A DNA stretch of 57,227 nt from Microcaldota archaeon. GTDB taxonomy: Archaea; Micrarchaeota; Micrarchaeia; Micrarchaeales; Micrarchaeaceae. The position numbers and the translations under genes are program-made. Location: NCBI GenBank assembly GCA_021845575.1, contig JAJZVQ010000003.1:1-57227 (forward strand), in the 5' to 3' direction. The notes below the pieces were generated by a model that was not told the DNA's origin, ran no database searches, and saw only the letters and a list, made by a program, of their open reading frames with translations. Below are positions 33,577 through 41,851 of this stretch, in pieces (position 1 is the stretch's first letter; each line of letters starts with the position of its first letter).

Positions 33577-35208
33577 ATGACAAAAACAATAGTGACATCA
33601 GCTCTGCCGTATGTGTATGGTATACCACATCTTGGAAATTTTGTGGGTTCGGTCTTGCCTGCCGATGTTTACTATAAATATCTAAGAATGAAAAACGAAG
33701 ACGCAATATTCATTTGCGGTTCTGATCAGCATGGTACTCCTATAGAACTTAGGGCGATAAAGGAAAAAATAACGCCGAAAGAGCTTGCGGATAAAATGCA
33801 TGGTATAATAAAGGATATATTTAACAGATATGAATGCACATTTACCTACTATGGAAAGACAGATACGGAAGAAAACAGAGCAACCGTATATGCTATATTT
33901 GAAGCGCTTAACAAAAATGGATATATAATTGAAAGAGAGGAAATACAGGCTTATTGCGAGGAAGACAAAAGGTTTCTTGTTGATAGGTTAATAGAGGGGA
34001 TATGCCCATATTGCAATGGCCTTCATGCTAGGGGAGACCAATGTGACGATTGCGGAAAACTTTTATCCCCTACACAGATAATAAATCCTCATTGTATGAT
34101 ATGTGGCTCTGAAAAAATAGAATTTCTTAAAGTAAAAAATCTTGCCATAGCGTTGGATAAACTTCAGGATAAAATCAAAGAATTTATAACCCATTCGAGT
34201 ATAAATGGCTGGAGCAAGAATGCAATAAACAAATCATTAAGTCTTATAAACACCGAAGGATTAAAACCAAGGGATATAACAAGAAATATGAAATGGGGTT
34301 TTCAGGTGCCTTTAATAAATTATAGGGATTTTGTTTTTTATGTTTGGTTTGATGCGGTTATAGGGTATATTGGAATTACAAAGGAGTGGAATAAAACAAA
34401 ATGGAGTGAATACTGGGCGGATAATAAAACACGGCTTATCCAATTTATGGGAAAAGACAATATAGAATTTCATACCCTTATGTTTCCAGGAATCTTGTTG
34501 GGATCGGATATGGATTACACCTTACCGTACATAATAAAATCTAGTGAGAATCTTACTTCCAAAAACATAAAATTTTCTAAAAGCAGAGGCATAGGTTTAA
34601 ATCTTGAGTCTGCATTGGGGATTGCCGAGCCTGATTACTGGAGATTTGTTCTTATTTATCTTTATCCTGAAAATTCCGATTCGGAGTTCAGTGTCGAAAT
34701 GTTAAAAGAAATAATAAATAATATAATGAATGGCAAGATAGGGAATCTTGTGAATAGGGTTTTGACTTTAGCTAAAAAGAGCGGTATTGTATTCAATAAA
34801 ATTAGCGACAATGGTGATGAAGAAGTAGACAAGATTATTAAGGATTATAAAGAATCTTTTGAAAAAATTGAACTGAAGTCAGCGCTAAATGGAGTGATTG
34901 AAATGGCAAACTTAGGAAATACAATAATAAGTAACACTGAACCATGGAAACTTATGAATAAAGAGGATACGGATAAACTATCTAGCATATTAAACCGTGT
35001 TATTAAAATAATATATGATATAGGTATAATGTTATGGCCATTTGCACCGAAAGCAGCGATGGATATACTTTTTTATTTTGATATCGAAGAAGAGCCGAAG
35101 CTGTCTCTTTTAGAAAAATTTCCTATATTAAACATTGAAAAAGAGATAAAGGTTATATTCAATAAAATAAGCAAAGAAAAAATATATGAAATTGAAAAAT
35201 TTGGATAA
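33577..35208 (+). CDS. metG: Methionyl-tRNA synthetase, catalytic subunit (split form)
   Basis: 543 residues from the ATG at 33577. Class I motifs are PHLGN (HIGH) near residue 17 and KFSKSRG (KMSKS). Two zinc-knuckle pairs lie in the CP insertion (CPYC/CDDC and HCMICG). It ends right after the anticodon-binding helical domain and lacks the EMAP-like tRNA-binding domain, which is encoded separately at 35831-36154 on the other strand. The in-frame GTG at 33538 would add 13 residues unlike the family. The gene ends directly against the carbonic anhydrase stop. Confidence 0.93.
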   Translation: MTKTIVTSALPYVYGIPHLGNFVGSVLPADVYYKYLRMKNEDAIFICGSDQHGTPIELRAIKEKITPKELADKMHGIIKDIFNRYECTFTYYGKTDTEENRATVYAIFEALNKNGYIIEREEIQAYCEEDKRFLVDRLIEGICPYCNGLHARGDQCDDCGKLLSPTQIINPHCMICGSEKIEFLKVKNLAIALDKLQDKIKEFITHSSINGWSKNAINKSLSLINTEGLKPRDITRNMKWGFQVPLINYRDFVFYVWFDAVIGYIGITKEWNKTKWSEYWADNKTRLIQFMGKDNIEFHTLMFPGILLGSDMDYTLPYIIKSSENLTSKNIKFSKSRGIGLNLESALGIAEPDYWRFVLIYLYPENSDSEFSVEMLKEIINNIMNGKIGNLVNRVLTLAKKSGIVFNKISDNGDEEVDKIIKDYKESFEKIELKSALNGVIEMANLGNTIISNTEPWKLMNKEDTDKLSSILNRVIKIIYDIGIMLWPFAPKAAMDILFYFDIEEEPKLSLLEKFPILNIEKEIKVIFNKISKEKIYEIEKFG

Positions 35209-35805
35209 TTATAGATTTTTCAGCTTCTTTTTTCTTACGTTGAATTCGATATCTTTTTTTACTTGGCTTACTTTGCCCGTTTCTATATTATATAAATAAA
35301 GAAGAATTTCTGCATTTGAACGACTTATTACTGGATCTTCATTTATTTTATTGACTTGGGCTTTGAGATTATCAATTATAGCGTGATTCAAATCTGTCAA
35401 ATTTTGTTTATTTCCTTCGATATTTTTATATATTTCTGAAATAACATCATCTAAATGCGACTTCTCATGACTTGGAGGTTGGTGTTTGTGAATGAGCTCC
35501 TCCTGCGCATGTGTTACTGCACCACAATTTGTATGCCCTAACACTAACACTGTTTTGACATTTAAATATTCTATAGCATACTCTAAAGATGCCAAACCAG
35601 CATTGTCTATAATCCCTCCGGCAGTCCTTATGGTAAAAAGTTCACCGAGTTTTGCTTCAAATAACAGTTCGGGGGGAACTCTCGAATCCGAACATGAGAC
35701 TACCGCACATACTGGATTTTGACTTTTTGCCGATTTGGTTATTTGCTCCTTATTAGAATTAGCAAAATTCTCATTTCTTTTCAAAATATCATACATTCTT
35801 ATCAT
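35209..35805 (-). CDS. Beta-class carbonic anhydrase
   Basis: 198 residues. The zinc ligands are seen in VSCSDSRVPPE (Cys and the Asp-Arg dyad) and in LGHTNCGAV (His and Cys). FTIRTAGGIIDNAGLASLEYA is also typical. It interconverts CO2 and bicarbonate in the cytoplasm; bicarbonate supply for carboxylations or pH control are possible uses. The stop abuts the metG stop with no spacer. It is 25 nt downstream of the MetRS beta gene, probably co-transcribed. Confidence 0.93.
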   Translation of the reverse strand: MIRMYDILKRNENFANSNKEQITKSAKSQNPVCAVVSCSDSRVPPELLFEAKLGELFTIRTAGGIIDNAGLASLEYAIEYLNVKTVLVLGHTNCGAVTHAQEELIHKHQPPSHEKSHLDDVISEIYKNIEGNKQNLTDLNHAIIDNLKAQVNKINEDPVISRSNAEILLYLYNIETGKVSQVKKDIEFNVRKKKLKNL

Positions 35806-35830
35806 TTTATCATCTTGTATAATTTAAGTA

Positions 35831-36154
35831 TTAACCCACTTTACTTCCAGGTTTTGCAGCCCTGTCTGTTGTAATTAAGATTACATTTCCATCGTTTTCA
35901 GTAGCGAGTAGCATTCCCTCTGAAATAAAATCCATTATTTTTTTAGGATTCAAATTTGCTACAACTACTATATTTTTGTATATTAGTTCTTCTTTTGAAT
36001 AACTGTTTTTTATACCGGCCGCGATATTCTTTATTCCATATTCTCCGAGATCTACTTTAAGTTTATAAATCGGTTTTTTTGTTGGAATATCATCGACTTC
36101 CAATATCTTTCCGACTATTAATTCTATATTCTCAAATTCGTTTATGGATATCAT
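35831..36154 (-). CDS. metG2: Stand-alone tRNA-binding domain, MetRS beta subunit type
   Basis: 107 residues forming one OB-fold tRNA-binding domain: ELIVGKILEVDDIP, YKLKVDLGEYGIKNIAAGIK and VVVANLNPKKIMDFISEGMLL match the C-terminal domain of MetRS/EMAPII/Trbp111. It normally increases tRNA affinity of MetRS as a dimer. The truncated MetRS nearby makes that role likely. The start follows TTTAGGAATTTAA, a weak site. Confidence 0.88.
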   Translation of the reverse strand: MISINEFENIELIVGKILEVDDIPTKKPIYKLKVDLGEYGIKNIAAGIKNSYSKEELIYKNIVVVANLNPKKIMDFISEGMLLATENDGNVILITTDRAAKPGSKVG

Positions 36155-36214
36155 TTAAATTCCTAAAATAATATAAACATTACAACATATCTATTAAAAT
36201 ACTTTTCCTAAGTA

Positions 36215-36228
36215 ATATTTATATTTAT
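36215..36228 (+). promoter_or_regulatory. TATA-like promoter of the eS8 gene
   Basis: ATATTTATATTTAT at 36215-36228 would start transcription near 36248, giving a leader of about 38 nt. An imperfect 18-nt direct repeat (GTTTATTTAATTAG / GTTTATTTAGTTAA) spans 36232-36267. Confidence 0.4.
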
Positions 36229-36285
36229 ACTGTTTATTTAATTAGTTTTGTTTATTTAGTTAATTTAGTAAATATATGTGATAAT

Positions 36286-36681
36286 ATGAGCCAGTTTGGA
36301 GTTCAAATACATAGAAAATCTAGGACTAAAAATCTTGGAAATGGGAAAAGAAAAATAAAATCAAGGGATAAGAGGAGAAGTGAGATGGGAAATTATTTCT
36401 CTTCGACAAAATTTGGAGAAAATGATAAAATTAAAAAAATTAGAAGGAGGGGAGGTAAAAAGACTGCGATACTCAAAAAAGCACTTTCCGTAAATCTTCT
36501 TACAAAAGAGGGGTTTAAAAAAGTTAAAATAAAAACTATTTCCGAATCTCCAGACAATAAAAATTTTGCAAGACAAAATATAATAACAAAAGGCACAGTT
36601 ATAATTACAGAAATGGGAAAAGCAGTGGTAATAAATAGGCCAGGTAGGGACGGGAACGTAAATGCAAAACTTATTGAATGA
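36286..36681 (+). CDS. rps8e: Small ribosomal subunit protein eS8
   Basis: 131 residues, archaeal length. The N-terminal KSRTKNLGNGKRKIKSRDKR and YFSSTKFGE, the central RRRGGKKTAILKKALSVNL and the C-terminal ITKGTVIITEMGKAVVINRPG are characteristic. The start at 36286 follows ATGTGATAAT. It is followed 12 nt later by an uncharacterised gene on the same strand. Confidence 0.95.
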   Translation: MSQFGVQIHRKSRTKNLGNGKRKIKSRDKRRSEMGNYFSSTKFGENDKIKKIRRRGGKKTAILKKALSVNLLTKEGFKKVKIKTISESPDNKNFARQNIITKGTVIITEMGKAVVINRPGRDGNVNAKLIE

Positions 36682-36693
36682 ATCGGTAATCCT

Positions 36694-37155
36694 ATGCCAA
36701 TACATATCTATGAATGTGATAAAGAAAAAGTTGAGGAACTGAAAAAGTTTTTATCTTATGATCCTTATTTAGATCCTAAGTTGATACCTTATTCAAGAGA
36801 ATTAAAACCCGGCGAAAAACCAAGCCAAGAAGAGATTGAAGAGGGTAAACAAAGAGAAAAAAATGTTCAAGAAAATCTTAAAAAACTTAAAGAGGATGAA
36901 TATTCGGATGTTATATTTGCTAGGCAGGAATATGAATTATTTGATGGATTCTCTATAAATTTAGATGGGGAAAAATATTATTTATACTTAAAAGCTAATG
37001 ACGAATTTCTGGAAAAGGCAGATAAATTATTGGATAAGAAATTTGGTATTAAAAGAGCAAACAAAGATGTGGAAGCTAAGGTAATCAATTACATTGAAAA
37101 GGAACATGAAAGCGCAAATATAGGTTTTGGTTCAATATTTGGAACGGGTGATTGA
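36694..37155 (+). CDS. Conserved-looking hypothetical protein
   Basis: 153 residues, soluble and strongly charged. I do not recognise a family. Visible features: a short N-terminal strand-helix (MPIHIYECDKEKVEELKKFL), a Pro/Tyr-rich loop (YDPYLDPKLIPYSRELKPGEKP), a long Glu/Lys helix (about 50-75), and a C-terminal mixed region with YYLYLKANDEFLEK and a glycine-rich end. Its codon use matches its neighbours and it lies in a three-gene run with eS8 and a carbamoyltransferase-like gene, whose ribosome-binding site overlaps its stop. Confidence 0.6.
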   Translation: MPIHIYECDKEKVEELKKFLSYDPYLDPKLIPYSRELKPGEKPSQEEIEEGKQREKNVQENLKKLKEDEYSDVIFARQEYELFDGFSINLDGEKYYLYLKANDEFLEKADKLLDKKFGIKRANKDVEAKVINYIEKEHESANIGFGSIFGTGD

Positions 37156-38055
37156 TTGAATCTAATAAGTTCTGACGATTTTTCGAAAGAACAAATAAAT
37201 AGAATCTTTGAAATAGCTGATTCTTTGAATGCAAAAAAAGAGGTAATATCTCTCAAAGAGCATACATTGTTAACGTTATTATACCAAAACTCGTCAATAA
37301 GGATTAAATTTCCTTTAGAAATCGCAATATCCCAGCTTGGCGGGATACCAATAAACATTGACATGAAAGAATGGAAAATTGACTGCGAATTATGCCTTCA
37401 GGATCTTTCAAAATTTATAAGCAGTTGCTCTGATTTTATGGCAGTGAGCTTGGATAACCATTCTGATATGGTCAAACTTGCGAATAATTCTAATATTCCG
37501 GTAATCAACATGTCAACAAACTTGGAACAGCCCATCCAAGCACTTTCAGACATATATACAATAAAAGAGGCAAAAAGGGGGGTAAAGGGTATAAAAACCG
37601 CATTTGTAGGAGGTATAAACTCTGGAATTGTGAATTCATTTATGCTATTTGGAGCAAAACTCGGTATGGAAATAGCCTTGGTGGGAGCAAAAAACCAGAT
37701 TCCTAACAGTTTTTATTTTAATAAAGCAAGAGAATTTAGCAAAGTCGATAAATACGAGGATATCGAGGAGGGTTTTTCGGATTCTGATGTCTTATACGCA
37801 TTGCCTTTTGATTCGGCAGCCAATAACAATTCCAATTGGGATAAAATAATATCAGATTATCAACTTAATAATAATCACTTAAAATATGCAAATAAAAATG
37901 CATTGATTATGCGCTCGATATTGATACGAAGAAATGAAGAAATATCTGATGAGGTTATTGAAAGCTCGAACATTATAGAGCAACAAATCAAGAACAGTAT
38001 ACTCATAGGTAAGGCATTGCTTATATACTTATCAGGCACATCGGAGATTTTTTGA
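37156..38055 (+). CDS. Aspartate/ornithine carbamoyltransferase-like protein, degenerate active site
   Basis: 299 residues, the normal length for the family. Both halves are recognisable: NSSIRIKFPLEIAISQLGG aligns with the carbamoyl-phosphate loop (usual STRTRxSFExAxxxLGG), and VINMSTNLEQPIQALSDIYT with the HPTQALxDxYT motif. Key residues are changed: both threonines of STRT become Ile (48, 50), the catalytic His becomes Gln125, and the Arg expected before HP (ATCase R105) is Leu. It is thus probably not an ATCase or OTCase; binding or another transfer remains possible. The start is a TTG at 37156 behind GGTGAT, which overlaps the previous stop. Confidence 0.72.
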   Translation: MNLISSDDFSKEQINRIFEIADSLNAKKEVISLKEHTLLTLLYQNSSIRIKFPLEIAISQLGGIPINIDMKEWKIDCELCLQDLSKFISSCSDFMAVSLDNHSDMVKLANNSNIPVINMSTNLEQPIQALSDIYTIKEAKRGVKGIKTAFVGGINSGIVNSFMLFGAKLGMEIALVGAKNQIPNSFYFNKAREFSKVDKYEDIEEGFSDSDVLYALPFDSAANNNSNWDKIISDYQLNNNHLKYANKNALIMRSILIRRNEEISDEVIESSNIIEQQIKNSILIGKALLIYLSGTSEIF

Positions 38056-38105
38056 ATGCATAATATTTTAGATTTTGCTTTTGTATATACCAATCAGGAA
38101 TTTAT

Positions 38106-38762
38106 ATGGAATTGATTGTTAAAACCATAGTTGGCGTAGTAATTTTAGTAATCGCAATAATTGCAATATTTATGTCAGTAAATATCTCGCATATAAACAA
38201 AATAAATAATATTACGGTTCAACAAGCAGAATCCCTTATAATTTCAGATTTAAAACAACATTCTCCTAATGCTAATATAAGTATATTAAACGCTTCTAAA
38301 TCAAAAAGTCACCCTGGAAGCTGGGATATAATGATAAGAACAGTATATAATAATACAAGTGTATGCCCATCCGTAGTTACGCAGCAATTTGATTACCCTG
38401 CTACGGGATTTTTGAATACGACTACAATATATTCTAATTATTCAGAAAACCTTTGCCATGTTTATATAGGATTCTCAAGCCAGAGCGGTTTGGTTAACAA
38501 TATTATAGGTCTTCCAGCAATAGCAATAGCAACACCCTATAACAAATCATTTACCCCGCTGGTAAATTATGTAAATAAATATGGGTATCAGAACATTTCA
38601 GCAAAAGCCAAATATTTCGATGTTTTGAACATATCCAACAATTCCTTCCATAATGTTTGGTTTATTAATTATACTGCAAAAAATTCCAATTATTCGTATC
38701 TTTTAATAATTAACAGAGCGGGAGAGGTAAGCAATAATTATACCTCCAATAATATTACATGA
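38106..38762 (+). CDS. Membrane-anchored extracellular protein rich in N-glycosylation sequons
   Basis: 218 residues. One N-terminal membrane helix (about 5-25) anchors an external domain with no recognised family. Sixteen N-x-S/T sequons occur in about 190 residues, far above chance, which fits heavy glycosylation by an AglB-type enzyme. Two cysteines (Cys86 and Cys116 roughly) could pair. The N-terminus lacks the cleavage site expected of a class III pilin signal. It lies between a carbamoyltransferase-like gene and the convergent RCK genes. Confidence 0.65.
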   Translation: MELIVKTIVGVVILVIAIIAIFMSVNISHINKINNITVQQAESLIISDLKQHSPNANISILNASKSKSHPGSWDIMIRTVYNNTSVCPSVVTQQFDYPATGFLNTTTIYSNYSENLCHVYIGFSSQSGLVNNIIGLPAIAIATPYNKSFTPLVNYVNKYGYQNISAKAKYFDVLNISNNSFHNVWFINYTAKNSNYSYLLIINRAGEVSNNYTSNNIT

Positions 38763-38790
38763 TATTACATAACTTGTGCTAAATGCAAAT

Positions 38791-39537
38791 TTACACTGAA
38801 TATATTTTATCTTTTATAATATTGCCGAGTTCCAAACCAGCGGACAATTCAGGCAGTATGAAATTATTTACACCTGCGCGTGTAAGTTTTCCAAGATTAT
38901 CCTCATCATTTATTCTTGATATTATAGTTATTCTTTTGTTCAGTGCTCTTGTGGTAATTGAGACCAGTATGTTGTCTATTGGGTCTTTGTTGCAAAGAAT
39001 TATTGCTTTTGCAGAAGATATTCCTGCTATTTTCAGAAGTTCTATGGAATTTGTATCCCCTATCAACACTAATTTTGAAGATTTATACATGCGCCTAAAG
39101 TCTTTCTCATCTTCCACAAGTATTACTACCGGCGTGGACTTATCCTCGAGTTCCTGTATTATTGAATTTGCAAAATTGTCGTGAATTGTTTTGTTGTAAA
39201 CAATTATTACATGCCGTTTCATTTTTTTTATCTTTCTTATTGTTCTTTTATATTTGAAGTTTACATTTTGTATAAAATTAAAGAATCCCGCAGCGATAAA
39301 TGCAGTTAAAATTGCGAATGCGAGTGAACCCAGTACATTGCTGAAGAATATATACGGACTAGTAATGGCGGTATTATAAGGAATCAAGTGTGGATATTCC
39401 ACATTTAAAAGATTCATTATACTCCATACTATTGATATAGCAATGCCGACCCCGGAATATAAAACTAATATGAATGATGCCGCAAAAAAGGTTATTATTA
39501 AAAATATAAATATATACCATGTTCTCTTCAATTCCAT
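38791..39537 (-). CDS. K+-channel-like RCK protein with degenerate selectivity filter (VEYPH)
   Basis: 248 residues. Two membrane helices (about 6-27 and 62-85) flank a pore-like segment, IVWSIMNLLNVEYPHLIP, which aligns with the K+-channel WSIMTxTTVGYGDxxP. The filter TVGYGD is replaced by NVEYPH at 45-50. From about 108 a TrkA-N/RCK domain follows (KRHVIIVYNKTIHDNF in place of the usual GxGxxG, then VILVEDEKD and LVLIGDTNS). It may be a regulatory or non-conducting channel subunit. Its ATG follows ATGTGATATT, in which TGA is the stop of the preceding paralogue. Confidence 0.75.
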   Translation of the reverse strand: MELKRTWYIFIFLIITFFAASFILVLYSGVGIAISIVWSIMNLLNVEYPHLIPYNTAITSPYIFFSNVLGSLAFAILTAFIAAGFFNFIQNVNFKYKRTIRKIKKMKRHVIIVYNKTIHDNFANSIIQELEDKSTPVVILVEDEKDFRRMYKSSKLVLIGDTNSIELLKIAGISSAKAIILCNKDPIDNILVSITTRALNKRITIISRINDEDNLGKLTRAGVNNFILPELSAGLELGNIIKDKIYSV

Positions 39538-39541
39538 AATA

Positions 39542-40309
39542 TCACATATTTACGATATAATTCCCTATTTCTATGCCTGAAATGATTTCTGGGATGATGC
39601 ATAAGTCTGCTCCTCCTCTGAGAATTTTGGTTACCGATTCCTCATTGTTTGCCTTCACAATTACCTTTATTTTTTCATTTACAGTCTTGGCGGTTATAAC
39701 TCCAAGAAGATTTTCAAAATCGTTATATGAATCAAATATAATGCTTTTGGCTTTTTTTATTGATGCACTATTCAAAACCTCTTCGTTTTTAAAATCCCCT
39801 TCTATTACCTTATAACCAAGATCTTTTAACATGTCGGCTTTTGCCCTATCATTTTCTATTATTAAGAAATTCTGCTTTGCTTTATCCAAACTTTTTTCCA
39901 AATTTTCTGTAAATTTGGAATAACCGCATATTATAACATGTTTTTTGAGGTGTTTTGCTTCAATTACAGCAAATTTTGACTTAACATCTATGTTTGAAAC
40001 GAATTCAATGATTGTTGCTATTAAAAAACCTATCACTATTATTTTTGCTATTCCATCTAATACAAGTATCGTAAATAATGGATAAAAGCTAGGGCTGAAT
40101 AGTGGGATAGCACTTATTACAGGATGAAATCCAACGGCATCAAACAAAGAGGATATTGTAAAATAACCGCTTACATAAAAATTTCCTGTTGCATCCCACA
40201 TCGCAAATATTGATATAAGAACAAAAAATAAAGAAATCAATATTATGGTTATTATGCCGCCGCCGGCAAGGTTTTCCTCTCCGTTTTTTGGGATATTGGA
40301 ATGGGCCAT
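39542..40309 (-). CDS. K+-channel-like RCK protein with degenerate selectivity filter (AVGFHP)
   Basis: 255 residues. Helix 1 (about 18-38), a pore-like segment YFTISSLFDAVGFHPVIS, and helix 2 (about 76-103) match an MthK-type two-helix channel, but TVGYGD is changed to AVGFHP (58-63). The TrkA-N domain starts near 122 with KHVIICGYSKFTENLEKSL, followed by LIIENDRAKADML and VIEGDFKNEEVL. The nucleotide-binding glycines are only partly kept. It sits between a soluble RCK protein and a second filter-less channel in one operon. Confidence 0.75.
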   Translation of the reverse strand: MAHSNIPKNGEENLAGGGIITIILISLFFVLISIFAMWDATGNFYVSGYFTISSLFDAVGFHPVISAIPLFSPSFYPLFTILVLDGIAKIIVIGFLIATIIEFVSNIDVKSKFAVIEAKHLKKHVIICGYSKFTENLEKSLDKAKQNFLIIENDRAKADMLKDLGYKVIEGDFKNEEVLNSASIKKAKSIIFDSYNDFENLLGVITAKTVNEKIKVIVKANNEESVTKILRGGADLCIIPEIISGIEIGNYIVNM

Positions 40310-40329
40310 TAAATCTCACTAAATGTTAT

Positions 40330-40758
40330 TTAATTTATTCCTAACTCTTTTAACACTTCTTTACTGGCGCTTTTTTGCGGCATTATTACATAATTAGCTC
40401 CTGCATCGATAAGTTTTTCGCGCAAAAGATCCTCATTTGCCCTTGTAGCTATAAATATCTTTTTGTTTAAATCTCTTGCAGTAAGTAAGGTAAACAAATT
40501 CTTCGCGTCATTGTCCATTACTATGGCTATCACCTTTGCGGTGATTATAGAAACATCTTTTAGCACATTTGAACGTGTGGCGTCCCCTAATACCGCAGTG
40601 TAACCATTATTTATCGCTTCGTCTATTTTTTCTTTGTCGCTATCTATTATTATAAATTTTATACCATTTTCTGCAAGTACATCGGCTACCTTCTGACCAA
40701 CAATTCCATACCCGCAAATTATTACATGATCGCTCATTTCTTTTTCTTTTCTTTGCAT
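40330..40758 (-). CDS. Soluble TrkA-N (RCK) domain protein
   Basis: About 142 residues. A single Rossmann domain with a complete nucleotide motif, HVIICGYGIVGQKVADVL, then FIIIDSDKEKID and AVLGDATRSNVLKDV, as in TrkA/KtrA/RCK regulators that bind NAD(H) or ATP. It has no membrane segment. First gene of the RCK operon; it may be the ligand-sensing subunit for the two channel-like proteins that follow. The start is uncertain among ATG 40758, ATG 40737 (MSDHVIICGYG) and TTG 40779. Confidence 0.82.
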   Translation of the reverse strand: MQRKEKEMSDHVIICGYGIVGQKVADVLAENGIKFIIIDSDKEKIDEAINNGYTAVLGDATRSNVLKDVSIITAKVIAIVMDNDAKNLFTLLTARDLNKKIFIATRANEDLLREKLIDAGANYVIMPQKSASKEVLKELGIN

Positions 40759-40851
40759 TTTATCAGACAATAAATACAAACTAAAATATAAAAAGATGAC
40801 TTACCTGAAAATTCATGTGAAGCATAGAATAATTTATCTGTCTTTTGAAGA

Positions 40852-41847
40852 TTAGATAACATTTCCTATGGTTGGGAATAGTATTGGTATTATCAAGTTT
40901 CCGAACAAGAATACACCTAATGCTACAAGCACAAATAGTGGAAGTAGCCGTAATCCTTTTATCATTGAGCCGGATGATATCGTTGACATTATAAAGCTTG
41001 CAAACCCTGCTATTATTATGATGGATATTATGGAGAAATCATAGTATACGTTAGGGCTTATCTGAGGAGGGCTTGGTTTGAGCAGTGATATTCCCACATT
41101 TGGCAGCCCGTTAGGGTTTTGCTGCAATATTCCTTTCCATACCGTATCTGTGACAAGTATCATGCGGTTTGTTAAACTAAAAATTGCTGGAGTTGCAATC
41201 AACGAAGCAAATACTATAAATATGATATACATAAGCAACTGGCTTCCTACCTCTTTTTGGATAATTAATTGTTTTCTTAAATCTTTGGCAAGCTGCGATA
41301 AAAGGTCTGCCATCGCTCCGCCATACCTTATTGCCTCAATCATCATTCTTATAGACCTTTTAAGCTGGTTCGAATTATATTTATTTGCAAATTGTGTTAA
41401 TGCCCCTTCCATGGTTTCTCCTGTAAACAACAATCTGCTTATTTCTTTAACATCCTCACTGAAGAATTTGAATTCAGGTTTCGCGGACAACAGAAGCGAT
41501 TTATCTAGTGATATCCCACTTCTGAGGTTTGCGGCAACAAGCTGAAAGTAGTCTGGAAGGAAATTTTCAACTTCGCTTTTTCTTTTATCTATCGCGAATT
41601 CAACATACATGAAAATTATTACTATATAAAAAGCCCAAACTCCCACACCAGCCAATACTGCAAACAGCGGAAACAACTTTACTTTTTCAAACAGGAGAAC
41701 GGATATTAATGTGAATATCACGATTCCTGGAACTATCATTATACCCAAAATTTTGTTTACGGACATCTTGATTCCGGACAGGTCCAATTCCTTTGAAATC
41801 TTGACGGCTACTCCCCTTGAAACAAAATTTTCAAAATTTATCTTCAT
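40852..41847 (-). CDS. Type II secretion F/TadC-like pilus assembly membrane protein (second copy)
   Basis: 331 residues from the ATG at 41847. The T2SF domain is seen in FLPDYFQLVAANLRSGISLD, LFTGETMEGALTQFANKY and AIRYGGAMADLLSQLAKDLR, followed by several membrane helices to the C-terminus. It forms the membrane platform of archaeal type IV pili or archaella. The stop of the upstream paralogue (TGA) is part of its CGTGATGTC ribosome-binding site. Last gene of the secretion operon. Confidence 0.85.
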   Translation of the reverse strand: MKINFENFVSRGVAVKISKELDLSGIKMSVNKILGIMIVPGIVIFTLISVLLFEKVKLFPLFAVLAGVGVWAFYIVIIFMYVEFAIDKRKSEVENFLPDYFQLVAANLRSGISLDKSLLLSAKPEFKFFSEDVKEISRLLFTGETMEGALTQFANKYNSNQLKRSIRMMIEAIRYGGAMADLLSQLAKDLRKQLIIQKEVGSQLLMYIIFIVFASLIATPAIFSLTNRMILVTDTVWKGILQQNPNGLPNVGISLLKPSPPQISPNVYYDFSIISIIIIAGFASFIMSTISSGSMIKGLRLLPLFVLVALGVFLFGNLIIPILFPTIGNVI

Positions 41848-41851
41848 GACA

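Noticed and set aside
40330-40758. Complete Trk potassium uptake system
   Set aside because: No TrkH/TrkG-type 8-helix subunit is present; the neighbours are two-helix channel-like proteins.
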